Shown here one piece after another: positions 1 to 8,760 of a stretch of DNA of 36,752 bases. This DNA is from Roseateles sp. GTDB lineage: Bacteria; Pseudomonadota; Gammaproteobacteria; Burkholderiales; Burkholderiaceae. The stretch lies in the NCBI GenBank assembly GCA_019232985.1, contig JAFAMW010000069.1, positions 1-36,752 of the forward strand. Direction: 5' to 3'. The position numbers and the translations under genes were made by a program. The stretch's first letter is position 1. Each line of letters begins with the position of its first letter. The notes below the pieces were generated by a model. The model made no database searches. It was not told the origin of the DNA and saw only the letters and a list, made by a program, of their open reading frames with translations.

Positions 1-105
1 GGTTTGCGGCGTCGAATCCGGTGAGCTGAATGTCTCGGATGGGTGAATAGCAGGCATAGCGCCTACCTCCACGGTGATAACGCGCTAGCGTGTGCCGAGC
101 ACGCG

Positions 106-344
106 GGACTGCGGCAGGGGCGGCGGCGGCCGGCCCCTTAGCTGAGCCGAGGAGCGCAGGGCCATGGGGCAGCGCGCGTCAGCGCGCCTCGTAAACTGAC
201 TCGGCGTGCCTGTTTGAGCGCAGCGCCCGCAGGGCGCGTAGCGAGTTGCACGACGGCCCCATGGACCGAGTACCGCAGGGCACCCCTCGCGCAGCGAGGG
301 GCGATGAGCGCAGGGGCCGGCCGCCGCCGCCCCTGCCGCAGTCC
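106..344. repeat. Long intergenic inverted repeat with internal hairpins
   Basis: Two 33-base arms at 106-138 and 312-344 are exact reverse complements and enclose about 173 bases. Inside are further self-complementary pieces: GCGCGCGTCAGCGCGC near 171-187 and CCTCGCGCAGCGAGG near 286-300, plus a CCATGGGGC/GCCCCATGG pair. The text around 210-300 has the look of an interspersed intergenic repeat common in Burkholderiales genomes, which gives rise to spurious translated proteins. It lies 25 bases downstream of the stop of the puuD-like gene, so it may also act as a terminator or block for that operon. I see no gene in 1-369; bases 1-105 hold nothing I can name. Confidence 0.7.
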
Positions 345-369
345 TCTCCGCAAAGCTCGAATTCAAAAC

Positions 370-1158
370 TCAACCGCGCCCAGCACGAGCAGCAGCCAGA
401 AACCCTTCCATCAACGGTTCCGGATCCAGCAGATCCGCATTGACGTGATGGAACTCCGGGTGCCACTGCACCCCCGCGACAAAGCTCGACCCCCTCGCCC
501 GGATCGCCTCGACGATCCCGTCATGCGTCGAGCGCGCCTCCACGACCAGGTCACCGCCGAGCCGGTCGACCGCCTGGTGATGGATGCTCGTAACCAAGCC
601 ACCCGACCGGTCGTCGTAGAGCTTGGACAAGCGCGTCTCGGCCTCGAACACGACCTCGTGCGTATGCCGGTCGTAGGCGACCGGATCTACATGGGCGCGC
701 GCCTCGGGCCGCAGCGTCGCGATGTCCTGGTAGAGCGAACCGCCGAAGTACACGTTGAGCAGCTGGCAGCCACGGCAGATGCCGAGCACCGGCTTGCCCT
801 GGGCGAGGAAGCCCTCGAGCAGCTCCATCTCGTAGCGGTCGCGCACGCGGTCGCCGCCCCACTCCGGGCGCAGCGCCTGCTGGCCGTAGCTCGTCGGCGA
901 GACGTCGGCGCCGCCCTGCATCACGAGGCCGTCGAGCGCGTCGACGTACTGGCGCACCGACACGCGGCGGCGCTCGACCTCGGCGTCGAAGCCCAGCGTC
1001 GGCACCATCAGCGCGAGCGCGCCGTGCGCCATGATCCAGTGCGCGGCCGACTGCTCGAGGTACTGCAGGGTCTTGTCGCGAAAGCCGAGCTCGGCCGGCA
1101 CCTTGTGCATCAGACGGGCCGACAGCCCGATGCGCAGCGGGGCTGGCGCCGGGTCCAT
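370..1158 (-). CDS. PuuD-type gamma-glutamyl-gamma-aminobutyrate hydrolase (class I glutamine amidotransferase fold)
   Basis: This 262-residue cytoplasmic protein is close to the usual length of the peptidase C26/PuuD family, which hydrolyses gamma-glutamyl amide bonds, classically gamma-glutamyl-GABA in putrescine degradation. The nucleophile elbow reads GICRGCQ with the catalytic Cys at about residue 128, and the His-Glu pair is in the C-terminal QWHPE. The start at 1158 is chosen because its ATG shares a base with the TAA of the upstream gene (TAATG), implying translational coupling; an ATG eight codons earlier is possible. No other putrescine genes are visible. Beside a gamma-glutamyl ligase, the substrate may be another gamma-glutamyl compound, which is inference. 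Family call is firm; substrate is not. Confidence 0.88.
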   Translation of the reverse strand: MDPAPAPLRIGLSARLMHKVPAELGFRDKTLQYLEQSAAHWIMAHGALALMVPTLGFDAEVERRRVSVRQYVDALDGLVMQGGADVSPTSYGQQALRPEWGGDRVRDRYEMELLEGFLAQGKPVLGICRGCQLLNVYFGGSLYQDIATLRPEARAHVDPVAYDRHTHEVVFEAETRLSKLYDDRSGGLVTSIHHQAVDRLGGDLVVEARSTHDGIVEAIRARGSSFVAGVQWHPEFHHVNADLLDPEPLMEGFLAAARAGRG

Positions 1159-2276
1159 TACCGCCCGGCCCAGCGCAGGCATTGACGCCGCACGAGCTCG
1201 GGCAGCAGTTCGTCGTCGGCATGCTGGGCGCGCAGCCAGCCCGCGTCGTTGCCGCTGCCACCGAGCTCGCGGCGCAGCAGCGCGATCGCGGGCTCGGCGC
1301 GCAGCTCCATCGCGTGGATCTCGAGCGCCGCGAAGCTCGCCTCGATCTCGTCGCGCAGGCGCCGGTGCGCGCCCGTCGCCGGGTCGACATAGGTGCCGTC
1401 GAGGCCGAAGCGGCAGGCCTGGAAACGGTTGAAGGTGTAGACGAGGTAGTCGTCTTCGCTCGGTTCGAAGGGCTTGTCGACGCGCAGCCAGCGCGCGAGG
1501 CACTGCACGTAACCGGCCAGCGCCGCGGCCTTCTCGATCGTCAGCGGCGTGTCGAGCACGCGCACCTCGATCGTGCCGTACTCGGGCTTGGGCCGGATGT
1601 CCCAGTAGAAGTCCTTCATGCTCTTGACGACGCCGGTGCGCGCCATCTTGTCGAAGAACGCGCGGAAATCTTCCCAGCTCGTCACGAACGGCGCGCGCCC
1701 CGACAGCGGGAACGCGAACACCGAGTTCAGCCGCGCCGAGTGGTAGCCGGTGTCCTCGCCCTGCACGTAGGGCGAGGCCGCCGACAGCGCGATCAGGTGC
1801 GGGATGAAGCGCGACATGCCGTGCAGCAGCACGAGCGCCTGGTCCGGCCCCGCGCAGCCGATGTGCACGTGCTGGCCGAACACCGTGAACTGCTTGGCCA
1901 GGTAGCCGTACAGCGCCGAGACCTCGTGGAAGCGCTGCTTGTCGAAGATGCGCCGCTCGCTCCAGTGCTGGAACGGGTGCGTGCCGCCGCCGCTCAGGCC
2001 GACGTTGAGCCGCTCGGCGCAGTCGACCAGCGCGTCGCGCGTGACCGCGAGCTGCTCGAGCACCTCGGCATGGCTCGAGCACACGCCCGTGCACAGCTCG
2101 ATCATGCTGTCGGTGATCTCGGGCGTCACGGCGCCGGGCAGCTTGCGGCCCTTCATCAGGCGCAGCAGGTCGGCGGCACTCGGGCACAGGTCGTAGTCGT
2201 GGCGGCTGACGATCTGCAGCTCGAGCTCGACGCCCAGCGTCAGCGAGCGCGAATCGGCGAAGTTTTCGAGGCTCAT
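1158..2276 (-). CDS. ybdK: YbdK-type carboxylate-amine ligase (glutamate-cysteine ligase GCS2 family)
   Basis: At 372 residues this matches the length of E. coli YbdK. The family has weak glutamate-cysteine ligase activity, forming gamma-glutamylcysteine with ATP, and its true substrate is often unknown. Features seen are the N-terminal [11 protein letters not shown] motif that begins the GCS2 fold, the GGGTHPF segment, the FGQHVHIG motif and the [17 protein letters not shown] strand typical of the family. Start at 2276 (ATG) gives a normal N-terminus, although no strong Shine-Dalgarno sequence precedes it. It lies 17 bases after the antiporter stop and overlaps the next gene by one base, so the three genes form an operon. 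An antiporter of the glutathione-gated Kef group next door makes a thiol-peptide link attractive but unproven. Confidence 0.93.
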   Translation of the reverse strand: MSLENFADSRSLTLGVELELQIVSRHDYDLCPSAADLLRLMKGRKLPGAVTPEITDSMIELCTGVCSSHAEVLEQLAVTRDALVDCAERLNVGLSGGGTHPFQHWSERRIFDKQRFHEVSALYGYLAKQFTVFGQHVHIGCAGPDQALVLLHGMSRFIPHLIALSAASPYVQGEDTGYHSARLNSVFAFPLSGRAPFVTSWEDFRAFFDKMARTGVVKSMKDFYWDIRPKPEYGTIEVRVLDTPLTIEKAAALAGYVQCLARWLRVDKPFEPSEDDYLVYTFNRFQACRFGLDGTYVDPATGAHRRLRDEIEASFAALEIHAMELRAEPAIALLRRELGGSGNDAGWLRAQHADDELLPELVRRQCLRWAGR

Positions 2277-2293
2277 GGGCTTGGCGCCGGTTG

Positions 2294-3502
2294 TTATTTG
2301 AGTTCCTTCGCGAGCCGCAGCCCCAGGTGCACGAGCACCGGGCCGAGCAGCGCCATCATCGCGAGCGCCGCGAGCGCGATCGGCGCGAGCTGCGCGGCGA
2401 CCTGCGGGTGCGTCGTCTGCAGGTCGGCGAGCAGCACGAGCGTCGTCGCCGCGACCGGCGTCTGCGTGAGCGTCAGCGCGACGCCCTGGCGCGCGTCGAT
2501 GCCGCTCAGGTGCGCGAGGCCCAGCAGCGCGACGCCCTTCGCGACGAGCCGGCCGAGCAGCACGAGCGCCGCGGTCCAGCCGGCCGCGTGCAGCGCCGCC
2601 GACGACCAGCTCGCGCCGATCAGCACGAACAGCATCAGCACCGGCGCCGCGCCGGCCGTGCCGAAATGGCGCGGCCAGATGCACGGGCGCTCGCTGAGGT
2701 TGCGCAGGCACACTCCGGCGAGCAGCGGCACGAGCAGCGTCGACAGGTTGAGCGCGCGCGCGAGCGTGATCGTGAGCAGCAGCAGGCCGAGCAGCAGCAG
2801 CACCGAGTTCTCGTCGCGCAGGTCGAAGCGGCGCAGCACCCAGCCGACCAGCAGCGACAGCAGCACGGCGAGCGCCGCCGCGCCGCCGAACGCATAGAGC
2901 GGCAGCACGATCCCCTGCGCCCAGTCGTCCTGGCGGCCGACGTAGAGGCCGCCGATCATCAGGCGCGACAGCAGCACCGCGTACAGCGTGTTCAGCGCGC
3001 CGAGCACGATCATGCGCTCGGTCACCTGGCCGTTCGCGCGCGTCTCGGCCGCGACGCGGCCGATCAGCGCGCCGGCCGACGCGCCGAGCACCGGCGTCCC
3101 GGCGAGCGCGACGTCGAAGTCCAGCCCCGCATGGCGCAGCACCGCGAACGCGGCGCCGAAACCGAGCAGCGACTCGGCCGCGCTCGCGACGAGCAGCGCA
3201 TTGTTCACGCGCAGCCAGCGCAGGCTCACGCGGCTGCCGAGCTCGAACATCAGCAGGCCCATCGCGAGGTCGATGACGAGGCGGTCGGTGCCGCTCAGGA
3301 CCGCGTCGGTGCTGCCGAAGCCGAGCGACGCGAAGCCCATGCCGACGGCACCGTAGCCGAGCACGCGCGGCAGCCCCAGCAGCCGGTGGACGGCGCCGCC
3401 GAGCAGCGCCGCGCCGACGAGCGTCAACGCGAGCCAGAACAGCAGTCCCGGTTGCGGGGGCCAGGGGTCGATTTGCAGCAGCCTGACGATGGAGTCGATC
3501 AT
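2294..3502 (-). CDS. CPA2-family cation:proton antiporter, Kef-like membrane domain only
   Basis: A 402-residue hydrophobic protein with about 12 predicted membrane helices, covering the Na+/H+ exchanger domain of the CPA2 (KefB/KefC) family in the inner membrane. Seen are the N-terminal [13 protein letters not shown] segment and [15 protein letters not shown], comparable to the LFxxGLE region of Kef proteins. It ends soon after the last helix ([10 protein letters not shown]), so the cytoplasmic TrkA-N (RCK/KTN) nucleotide-binding domain of full-length KefB/C, usually about 600 residues, is absent. It is the first gene of an operon with a glutamate-cysteine ligase and a gamma-glutamyl hydrolase. 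The transported ion cannot be told from the sequence. Confidence 0.85.
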   Translation of the reverse strand: MIDSIVRLLQIDPWPPQPGLLFWLALTLVGAALLGGAVHRLLGLPRVLGYGAVGMGFASLGFGSTDAVLSGTDRLVIDLAMGLLMFELGSRVSLRWLRVNNALLVASAAESLLGFGAAFAVLRHAGLDFDVALAGTPVLGASAGALIGRVAAETRANGQVTERMIVLGALNTLYAVLLSRLMIGGLYVGRQDDWAQGIVLPLYAFGGAAALAVLLSLLVGWVLRRFDLRDENSVLLLLGLLLLTITLARALNLSTLLVPLLAGVCLRNLSERPCIWPRHFGTAGAAPVLMLFVLIGASWSSAALHAAGWTAALVLLGRLVAKGVALLGLAHLSGIDARQGVALTLTQTPVAATTLVLLADLQTTHPQVAAQLAPIALAALAMMALLGPVLVHLGLRLAKELK

Positions 3503-3529
3503 TGTTGGTATGCGGGCTTGTGCCGAATC

Positions 3530-3535
3530 ACTATA
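3530..3535 (-). promoter_or_regulatory. Candidate -10 element for the antiporter operon
   Basis: On the minus strand the hexamer TATAGT lies 28 bases before the antiporter ATG and matches the sigma70 -10 consensus at five of six positions. No convincing -35 is found 16-18 bases further upstream, so this is tentative. The intergenic stretch 3503-3755 must hold divergent promoters for this operon and the lipoprotein gene. It also contains a short tandem repeat, CCTTCAGCA, near 3542-3560. Confidence 0.35.
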
Positions 3536-3755
3536 GCCCGCACCTTCAGCAAGCCTTCAGCAGTTTGCATATTGATGCGAGCGTCGGCGATTTGAAACCT
3601 CTTCGCGTCCCGGCTTACCTTTACACACAGCTCGGCAGATTCCAGCAATACGCGCGGCGGCCCGGCTCGGCACAGTGGCGGCTTGCGCGGTGCCGGCAGT
3701 ACGGGGGCGCTGCGCGCGACGCCCGACCGCGCGCCGGGCCCAGCAAGGAGCTGCG

Positions 3756-5456
3756 ATGAACCCCTCCCACAAGCCCCCCGCCCTCGCCCTCTGCGCCGCG
3801 CTGCTCGCGACCCTGGTCGCCTGCGGCGGCGGTGGCGGCGGCACCGACATGACCGGGACGACGACGGCGCCGGCCGGCAATACCGGCGGCAGCGCGACCA
3901 CCAGCGGCGCCGCGCCGGGCGCGACGAGCTCGGGCGCGATCACCGCGTTCGGCAGCGTGTTCGTGAACGGCCACGAGTTCAATATCGCGAACGCGAGCGT
4001 CGTCGACGACGACACGGGCGCGACGAGCGCGAGCACGGCCGGCCTCGAGGTCGGCCAGGTCGTCGACGTGAAGGCCGCCGCGACGAGCAGCGACGCCGCG
4101 CCGGTCGCCCAGGCCCTGCATATCCACCCGCTCGTGCGCGGCTACGTCGACGCGAGCGCGAGCAACACGCTGACCGTGATGGGCCAGACCATCGAGATCA
4201 GCAGCACGACGGTGTTCAGCGACCATCGTGCCTGCCTGACCGCGAGCACCAACCCCTGCACGGCCGTCGACGGCATCGACGACCTCGCGCTGACGAGCGG
4301 CAGCACGGCGACGCCGGGCAGCTACGTGAGCGTCGACGGCTACCTGTTCAACAGTGGCGCCGGCAGCGTCAACGTCGTCGCGGCGCTGGTTTCGGTGCAC
4401 GACGCGCCGACGAGCACGAACTACGCGGCCGCGTTCAAGGCCGAGGGTCCGATCAGCGCGCTCGGCAACGGCACGCTGACGATCGCCGGCCTGACCGTCA
4501 ACCTCGGCAGCGCGACCTGCTACGCGGCCGGCGCGCAGGCGAGCTGCGCGAGCGCGTTCGCGCTCGGCCAGGTCGTCTCGGCGATCGCGGCGACGAGCCC
4601 GAGCCTGCCGGCGACGACGCTGACGGCCCAGGACGTGCTGCTGCGCAATCAGCTGCCGGTCACGACCGCGGGCGCGAGCGTCGAGCTCGAGGGCGCGGTC
4701 TCGGCCGTCAGCGGCACGACGTTCACCGTGCGCGGCGTCAGCGTCGACGCGTCGGCCCTGCCGTCCGGCGAGGCGATCCCCGTCGTCGGCGACATCGTCG
4801 TCGTCGCCGGCACCGTCGCGGCCTCGGGCACGAGCGTCGCGGCGACCGACGTGCAGATCCGGCGCGCCGCGCGCAGCGCGAGCTACGCGTTCGAGGGCGA
4901 CCTCGGCAGCGTCGTCGCGGGCAGCGCCGCGAACACGTATACGATCACGCTGATGGGCCAGGCGATCACGGTCAACGCGAACACCCGGCTCGCCGACCTG
5001 TCGACGGCCGGCTGGTTCTCGAACCAGCAGGCGAACACGCCGTTCAATATCGGCAACTTCCAGACCTATCTCGACGCGAGCAGCTCGCAGCACATGATCG
5101 TGAGCACGGCGGCCGACGCGTCCGGCAATCTGCAGGCCTTGTCGATCGTGATCGTGCGGGCCTCGAGCGTCTCGGGCGTCGCCGGCATCGTCGACGCGAG
5201 CCCCGCGCCGGTCAACAGCACGACGGCCGGCACGCCGACAACCTTCTCGATCCACGGCGTCCCCATCAGCGTCGCGCCCGGCTCGTTCGGCATGCTGATG
5301 CGCCGCCAGACGTCGACCACGATCAACGCGGGCGACGAGGTCATCGCGGTCGGCAGCTACGCGAACGGCATGCTCACCGTCTCGGGCACGCCGAGCCTGC
5401 ACAACTACGTCATCGACACCGGCGTGCCGCGCCAGGGCGATTGCCCGGGCTTCTGA
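3756..5456 (+). CDS. DUF5666-domain lipoprotein
   Basis: A 566-residue exported lipoprotein. The N-terminus has a signal peptide with lipobox LVAC and lipidated Cys at residue 23, followed by a Gly run and a Gly/Ala/Ser/Thr-rich linker. The rest consists of several beta-strand repeats of the DUF5666 type, recognisable by units such as ITAFGSVFVNG, SVDGYLF, GPISALGNGTLTIAGLTV, GAVSAVSGTTFTVRGVSV and GDLGSVVAGS. The domain's function is not known. The start is set by AAGGAG at 3745-3750, five bases before the ATG; an in-frame upstream extension has no signal sequence. It is transcribed divergently from the antiporter operon and stands alone, 97 bases before the CHAT gene. It may be a cell-envelope or surface protein; nothing in the sequence says more. 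Confidence 0.88.
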   Translation: MNPSHKPPALALCAALLATLVACGGGGGGTDMTGTTTAPAGNTGGSATTSGAAPGATSSGAITAFGSVFVNGHEFNIANASVVDDDTGATSASTAGLEVGQVVDVKAAATSSDAAPVAQALHIHPLVRGYVDASASNTLTVMGQTIEISSTTVFSDHRACLTASTNPCTAVDGIDDLALTSGSTATPGSYVSVDGYLFNSGAGSVNVVAALVSVHDAPTSTNYAAAFKAEGPISALGNGTLTIAGLTVNLGSATCYAAGAQASCASAFALGQVVSAIAATSPSLPATTLTAQDVLLRNQLPVTTAGASVELEGAVSAVSGTTFTVRGVSVDASALPSGEAIPVVGDIVVVAGTVAASGTSVAATDVQIRRAARSASYAFEGDLGSVVAGSAANTYTITLMGQAITVNANTRLADLSTAGWFSNQQANTPFNIGNFQTYLDASSSQHMIVSTAADASGNLQALSIVIVRASSVSGVAGIVDASPAPVNSTTAGTPTTFSIHGVPISVAPGSFGMLMRRQTSTTINAGDEVIAVGSYANGMLTVSGTPSLHNYVIDTGVPRQGDCPGF

Positions 5457-5502
5457 GCGCCAGCCGATTCACCCGCGGCGCCAGGGGCGCCACGGGCGCC
5501 GG

Positions 5503-5512
5503 GCGTTAGCAT
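5503..5512 (+). promoter_or_regulatory. GCGTTAGCAT motif ahead of the CHAT gene (possible -10 region)
   Basis: The decamer GCGTTAGCAT occurs here and again, exactly, at 8726-8735 ahead of the FecR gene. TAGCAT resembles a sigma70 -10 hexamer, but neither copy has a good -35 at the right distance. A shared promoter element or activator site for the module is possible; chance is not excluded. Confidence 0.35.
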
Positions 5513-5513
5513 G

Positions 5514-5547
5514 GTCCCCGCTCGCCGCAGACCAGGCGAGCGGGGAC
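5514..5547 (+). promoter_or_regulatory. Perfect 13-bp hairpin covering the ribosome binding site of the CHAT gene
   Basis: Bases 5514-5526 and 5535-5547 are exact reverse complements around an 8-base loop. The only Shine-Dalgarno-like run before the ATG at 5554, GGGGA at 5542-5546, lies in the 3' arm, so the folded mRNA would hide it. There is no U-run after it, so it is not a terminator. This suggests control of translation, by inference only. Confidence 0.6.
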
Positions 5548-5553
5548 GCTTCG

Positions 5554-8500
5554 ATGAGCCAGCCGGGTTCCGCGGCGCGCCGCTGGCGCGCCCTGCTCTT
5601 CGCCTTCGCCTTCGCCTGCACGCTCGGCGCGCTGGTCGCGCCGCCGCCCGCGCGCGCGCAGGGCGACGACCAAGAGTTCCCGCCCGACCCCGCCGCCGCG
5701 CAGCCCGCCGGCCTCGACGCGGCGGGCGCGCAGCTGCTGCTCGCGGCGCCGCTGCCGGCCGACGCCGACGCGCGCTACGCGCTGCTGCAGCGCCAATGGC
5801 AGGCCGCCCAGCTCGTCAACGACCGCGCGCGCTACGTCGCCGTGCTGGCACTGCTCGCCGACGCCGGGCGCGGCCGCCCCGGCGGCGAGGTCTGGATCCG
5901 CCGCTACGTGTCGGCCGAATACACCTCGGGCAACTCGGGCAAGGCGCTCGAGGCCTGCGAGGCCTACGTGACCGATGCGCGCTTGAGCCTCGCGACGCGC
6001 GCGGCCGTCGCGCTGCGCCAGGCCTATTTCACGGCGGCGAGCGGCGACCGCGGCGTGCTCGGCCGGCTCTGGTCGCGCGCCGACGCGCTGAGCACGCAGG
6101 CGCTCGCCGCCGGAGGCCCCGGCACCGAGTTCCTCGACGTCGACCGCCTCCAGGTGCGCTCCGAGCTCGAGCGCCGCGACGGCCGCATGGACGCGTCGGT
6201 CGCGACGTTGCGCGAGGGCGTGGCCGCGGCGCGCCGCATCGTCGCGGCCGAGCGCCCGTCGCGCGCGAACCGTATGACGAACGCCGTGCAGGCCAACGAG
6301 GCGCTCGACGCCTATGGCTGGCTCGACGGCACCGAGGGCATGCTCGTCTACGCGCTGCTGCGCCTGGACCGCGCGCCCGAGGCGATCGCGATCGCCGAAG
6401 CCAAGATCGCGGCCTGGCGCGCGGGCCAGATCGACGACTACTTCGGCGCGCGCTGGCATTACCGGCTCGCCGCGGGCCTCGTCGAGACCCAGCAGTACGC
6501 GCCGGCCTTCGACGCCGCGCGCAGCGCCGAGGACATGCTCGCGCGCTCGGGCAGCGCGGCCGACAGCCATACGCGCTGGCTCGCGCGCGAAGCGCTCGTG
6601 CGCAGCCTGATCGGCCTCAAGCGCTGGCAGGAGGCGGACGCGCGCTACGCCGAGTTCCTCGCCCAGCTCGGCGGCGACGCGCTCGCGCTCGAGCGCGCGC
6701 GCGACAACCGCCTCGTCGCGCTGCTCGCAGCCAAGGCCGGCCGCGTCGACGAAGCGCTCGACGTCGCCGAGCGGACCTACCGTTACCGCGTGCGCCTGTA
6801 CGGTGCCGACAGCCCGCAGGTGCGCGAGGCCGCCGGGGTGCGCGCGGTCGTGCTCCTGCAGCGCGGCGACGCCGCGCGGGCGCTGCACGACTACGACGCG
6901 CTGTTCGCGGCGACGCTCGACAACCCGGGCGGCTGGCTCGACCTCGACGCGCGCGGCCTGCGCGGCTTCGTGCTCGGCATCGCGTTCGACGCCTTCCTCG
7001 ACTTCGTCACCGAGCGCACGCTCGCCGGCGTCGCGCTCGACGAAGCCGTGATCGACCGCGCGCGCCAGGTCGTCGACCGCACGAGCCTCGGCGCGACCCA
7101 GCGCGCGCTCGGCGACAGCACGGCGCGGGTGCTCGCCGCGACGCCGGCGCTGCGCGCGCTGCTCGACGCGGAGCAGACCCAGCGCCAGCAGCTCGCCGCG
7201 CGCTTCGGCGCGCTGACCGGCCTGCTCGCCGACGAGGACCGGCTGCGCAAGCAGATCGCCGCGCCCGAGTTCAAGGCCCTGCCACCGGACGCGCGCAAGG
7301 CCGTGGCCGCGCAGTTGCAGGCCCTGCGCGACGACGTCAGGGCGCGTCAGGCCGGCGCGGCCGAGGCGCGCGAGCAGCTCGCCCGGCAGCGCGCGGCGAT
7401 CGCGCAGCAGTACCCGGCCTACGCCGACCTCGTGATGCCGCGCACCGCGAGCGCGGCCGAGCTCGGCGCGAAGCTCGCGCGCGGCAGCGCCGCCGAGGCG
7501 CTGCTCGTGATCGCGCCGCGCGAGCAGGCGACGCTGGTCTGGCTCGTCGACGCGGACGGCCGGGCGAGCTTCGCGGTCGCGCGCGTCGGCGCGGCTGCGC
7601 TCGCGGCACGCGTCGCGCAGCTGCGCGCGGACCTCGACCTCGCCCAAGCACCGGCCGGGCGTGCGCCCGCGCTGCCGCTGAACGAGCTGTACGGCCTCTA
7701 CCGGGACCTGCTCGCGCCGCTCGAGCCGCACCTGGGCAGCACGCGCTCGCTGATCGTCGCGACCGACGGCCCGCTCGCGAGCCTGCCGCTCGCGGCGCTC
7801 GTGACCGCACCGCCGGCGACCGGCACGGCGCCGGCCTGGCTGCTGCGGCGCATGGCCGTGACCCAGCTGCCCGCGGCGTCGGCGCTGCTCGCGCTGCGCC
7901 GCGGCGCCGACGCGGCGCCGGCCGTCAAGGCCCTGCTCGGCTTTGGCGACCCGCGGTTCGACCTCGGACCGGCGGCGGCGTCGGCCGCGACGCCGACCGC
8001 CGGCGCCGCCGCGATGCGCGTGATCGGCGCCCCGCTGAAGCGCGACGCCGCGAGCTACGACGCGGCGCTCGGCTTCCGCTACGCCGACGTGCCGCCGCTG
8101 CCCGACACGCGGCTCGAGCTCGAGGCCGTCGCGCGCGTGCTCGGCGCCGACCCGCGGACGGACCTCGTGCTCGGCGCCGCGGCGACGCGCCGCGCGGTGC
8201 TCGACGCGAAGCTCGACGACCGCCGCGTCGTCGCGTTCGCGACCCACGGCGTGATGCCCGGCGAACTGCCCGGCGTGTCCAAGCCCGCGCTCGCGATGGC
8301 CGCCGACGCCGACCCGCAGGCTTCGCCGCTGCTCGACCTCGACGACGTGCTCGGCCTGCGCCTGCACGCCCGGTGGGTGCTGCTGTCGGCGTGCAACACG
8401 GCGGCCGGCGAGGCCGGCGGGCCCGCGATGTCGGGGCTCGTGCGCGGCTTTTTCTTCGCCGGCGCGCAGGCGGTGCTCGCCACCCATTGGGGCGTCGAAT

Positions 8501-8673
8501 CCGAGTCGGCCGCCGCGCTGACCGCGGCGACCTTCGCCGCGCAGGCACCGACGCGCGCGGCCGCGCTGCGCGAGGCCCAGCTCGCGATGCTCGACGGCCG
8601 GCTCGGCGCCGGCCAATGGACCCATCCGTTCTACTGGGCCGGCTACGCGCTGTTCGGCGACCCGGGGCCCTGA
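5554..8673 (+). CDS. Exported TPR-CHAT protein (caspase-like peptidase domain)
   Basis: A 1039-residue protein with an N-terminal signal peptide (residues about 1-36, Arg-rich start, hydrophobic core, ARA-Q cleavage site), so it is predicted to be periplasmic. Residues about 50-450 are helical TPR-like repeats. Residues about 530-620 are charged and probably coiled coil. The C-terminal 400 residues form a CHAT domain: the catalytic His in FATHG at about 898, the catalytic Cys in LSACNTA at about 947, and the family ending HPFYWAGYALFGD. Both caspase-clan catalytic residues are present, so proteolytic activity is plausible. The start at 5554 is the first codon giving the signal peptide. It is followed after 87 bases by fecR-like and CHASE2-EAL genes. 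Its substrate is unknown; the neighbours are candidates. Confidence 0.92.
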   Translation: MSQPGSAARRWRALLFAFAFACTLGALVAPPPARAQGDDQEFPPDPAAAQPAGLDAAGAQLLLAAPLPADADARYALLQRQWQAAQLVNDRARYVAVLALLADAGRGRPGGEVWIRRYVSAEYTSGNSGKALEACEAYVTDARLSLATRAAVALRQAYFTAASGDRGVLGRLWSRADALSTQALAAGGPGTEFLDVDRLQVRSELERRDGRMDASVATLREGVAAARRIVAAERPSRANRMTNAVQANEALDAYGWLDGTEGMLVYALLRLDRAPEAIAIAEAKIAAWRAGQIDDYFGARWHYRLAAGLVETQQYAPAFDAARSAEDMLARSGSAADSHTRWLAREALVRSLIGLKRWQEADARYAEFLAQLGGDALALERARDNRLVALLAAKAGRVDEALDVAERTYRYRVRLYGADSPQVREAAGVRAVVLLQRGDAARALHDYDALFAATLDNPGGWLDLDARGLRGFVLGIAFDAFLDFVTERTLAGVALDEAVIDRARQVVDRTSLGATQRALGDSTARVLAATPALRALLDAEQTQRQQLAARFGALTGLLADEDRLRKQIAAPEFKALPPDARKAVAAQLQALRDDVRARQAGAAEAREQLARQRAAIAQQYPAYADLVMPRTASAAELGAKLARGSAAEALLVIAPREQATLVWLVDADGRASFAVARVGAAALAARVAQLRADLDLAQAPAGRAPALPLNELYGLYRDLLAPLEPHLGSTRSLIVATDGPLASLPLAALVTAPPATGTAPAWLLRRMAVTQLPAASALLALRRGADAAPAVKALLGFGDPRFDLGPAAASAATPTAGAAAMRVIGAPLKRDAASYDAALGFRYADVPPLPDTRLELEAVARVLGADPRTDLVLGAAATRRAVLDAKLDDRRVVAFATHGVMPGELPGVSKPALAMAADADPQASPLLDLDDVLGLRLHARWVLLSACNTAAGEAGGPAMSGLVRGFFFAGAQAVLATHWGVESESAAALTAATFAAQAPTRAAALREAQLAMLDGRLGAGQWTHPFYWAGYALFGDPGP

Positions 8674-8725
8674 GCCGGCCGCTCGAGGCACCGGCGCAAA
8701 CGAGCATGGGCTGCGTCAAATCGGC

Positions 8726-8735
8726 GCGTTAGCAT
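8726..8735 (+). promoter_or_regulatory. GCGTTAGCAT motif ahead of the fecR-like gene
   Basis: Second exact copy of the decamer found at 5503-5512. It lies 25 bases before the ATG at 8761, with a clear GAGGAG Shine-Dalgarno sequence at 8750-8755 in between. If TAGCAT is a -10 element, transcription would begin about 8742, leaving a short leader. This would give the FecR and CHASE2-EAL genes their own promoter. Confidence 0.35.
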
Positions 8736-8760
8736 CGGGCGTCACCTCCGAGGAGTCGTC

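Noticed and set aside
3502..3759. An 85-residue plus-strand open frame in the gap before the DUF5666 gene
   Set aside because: There is no ribosome site, it overlaps the antiporter start and its own end overlaps the lipoprotein start; the composition is not protein-like.
5506..8732. Long open frames on both strands overlapping the CHAT gene
   Set aside because: Their translations are low-complexity Arg/Ala/Gly/Glu sequence without motifs, whereas the chosen frame has a signal peptide and a complete CHAT domain.
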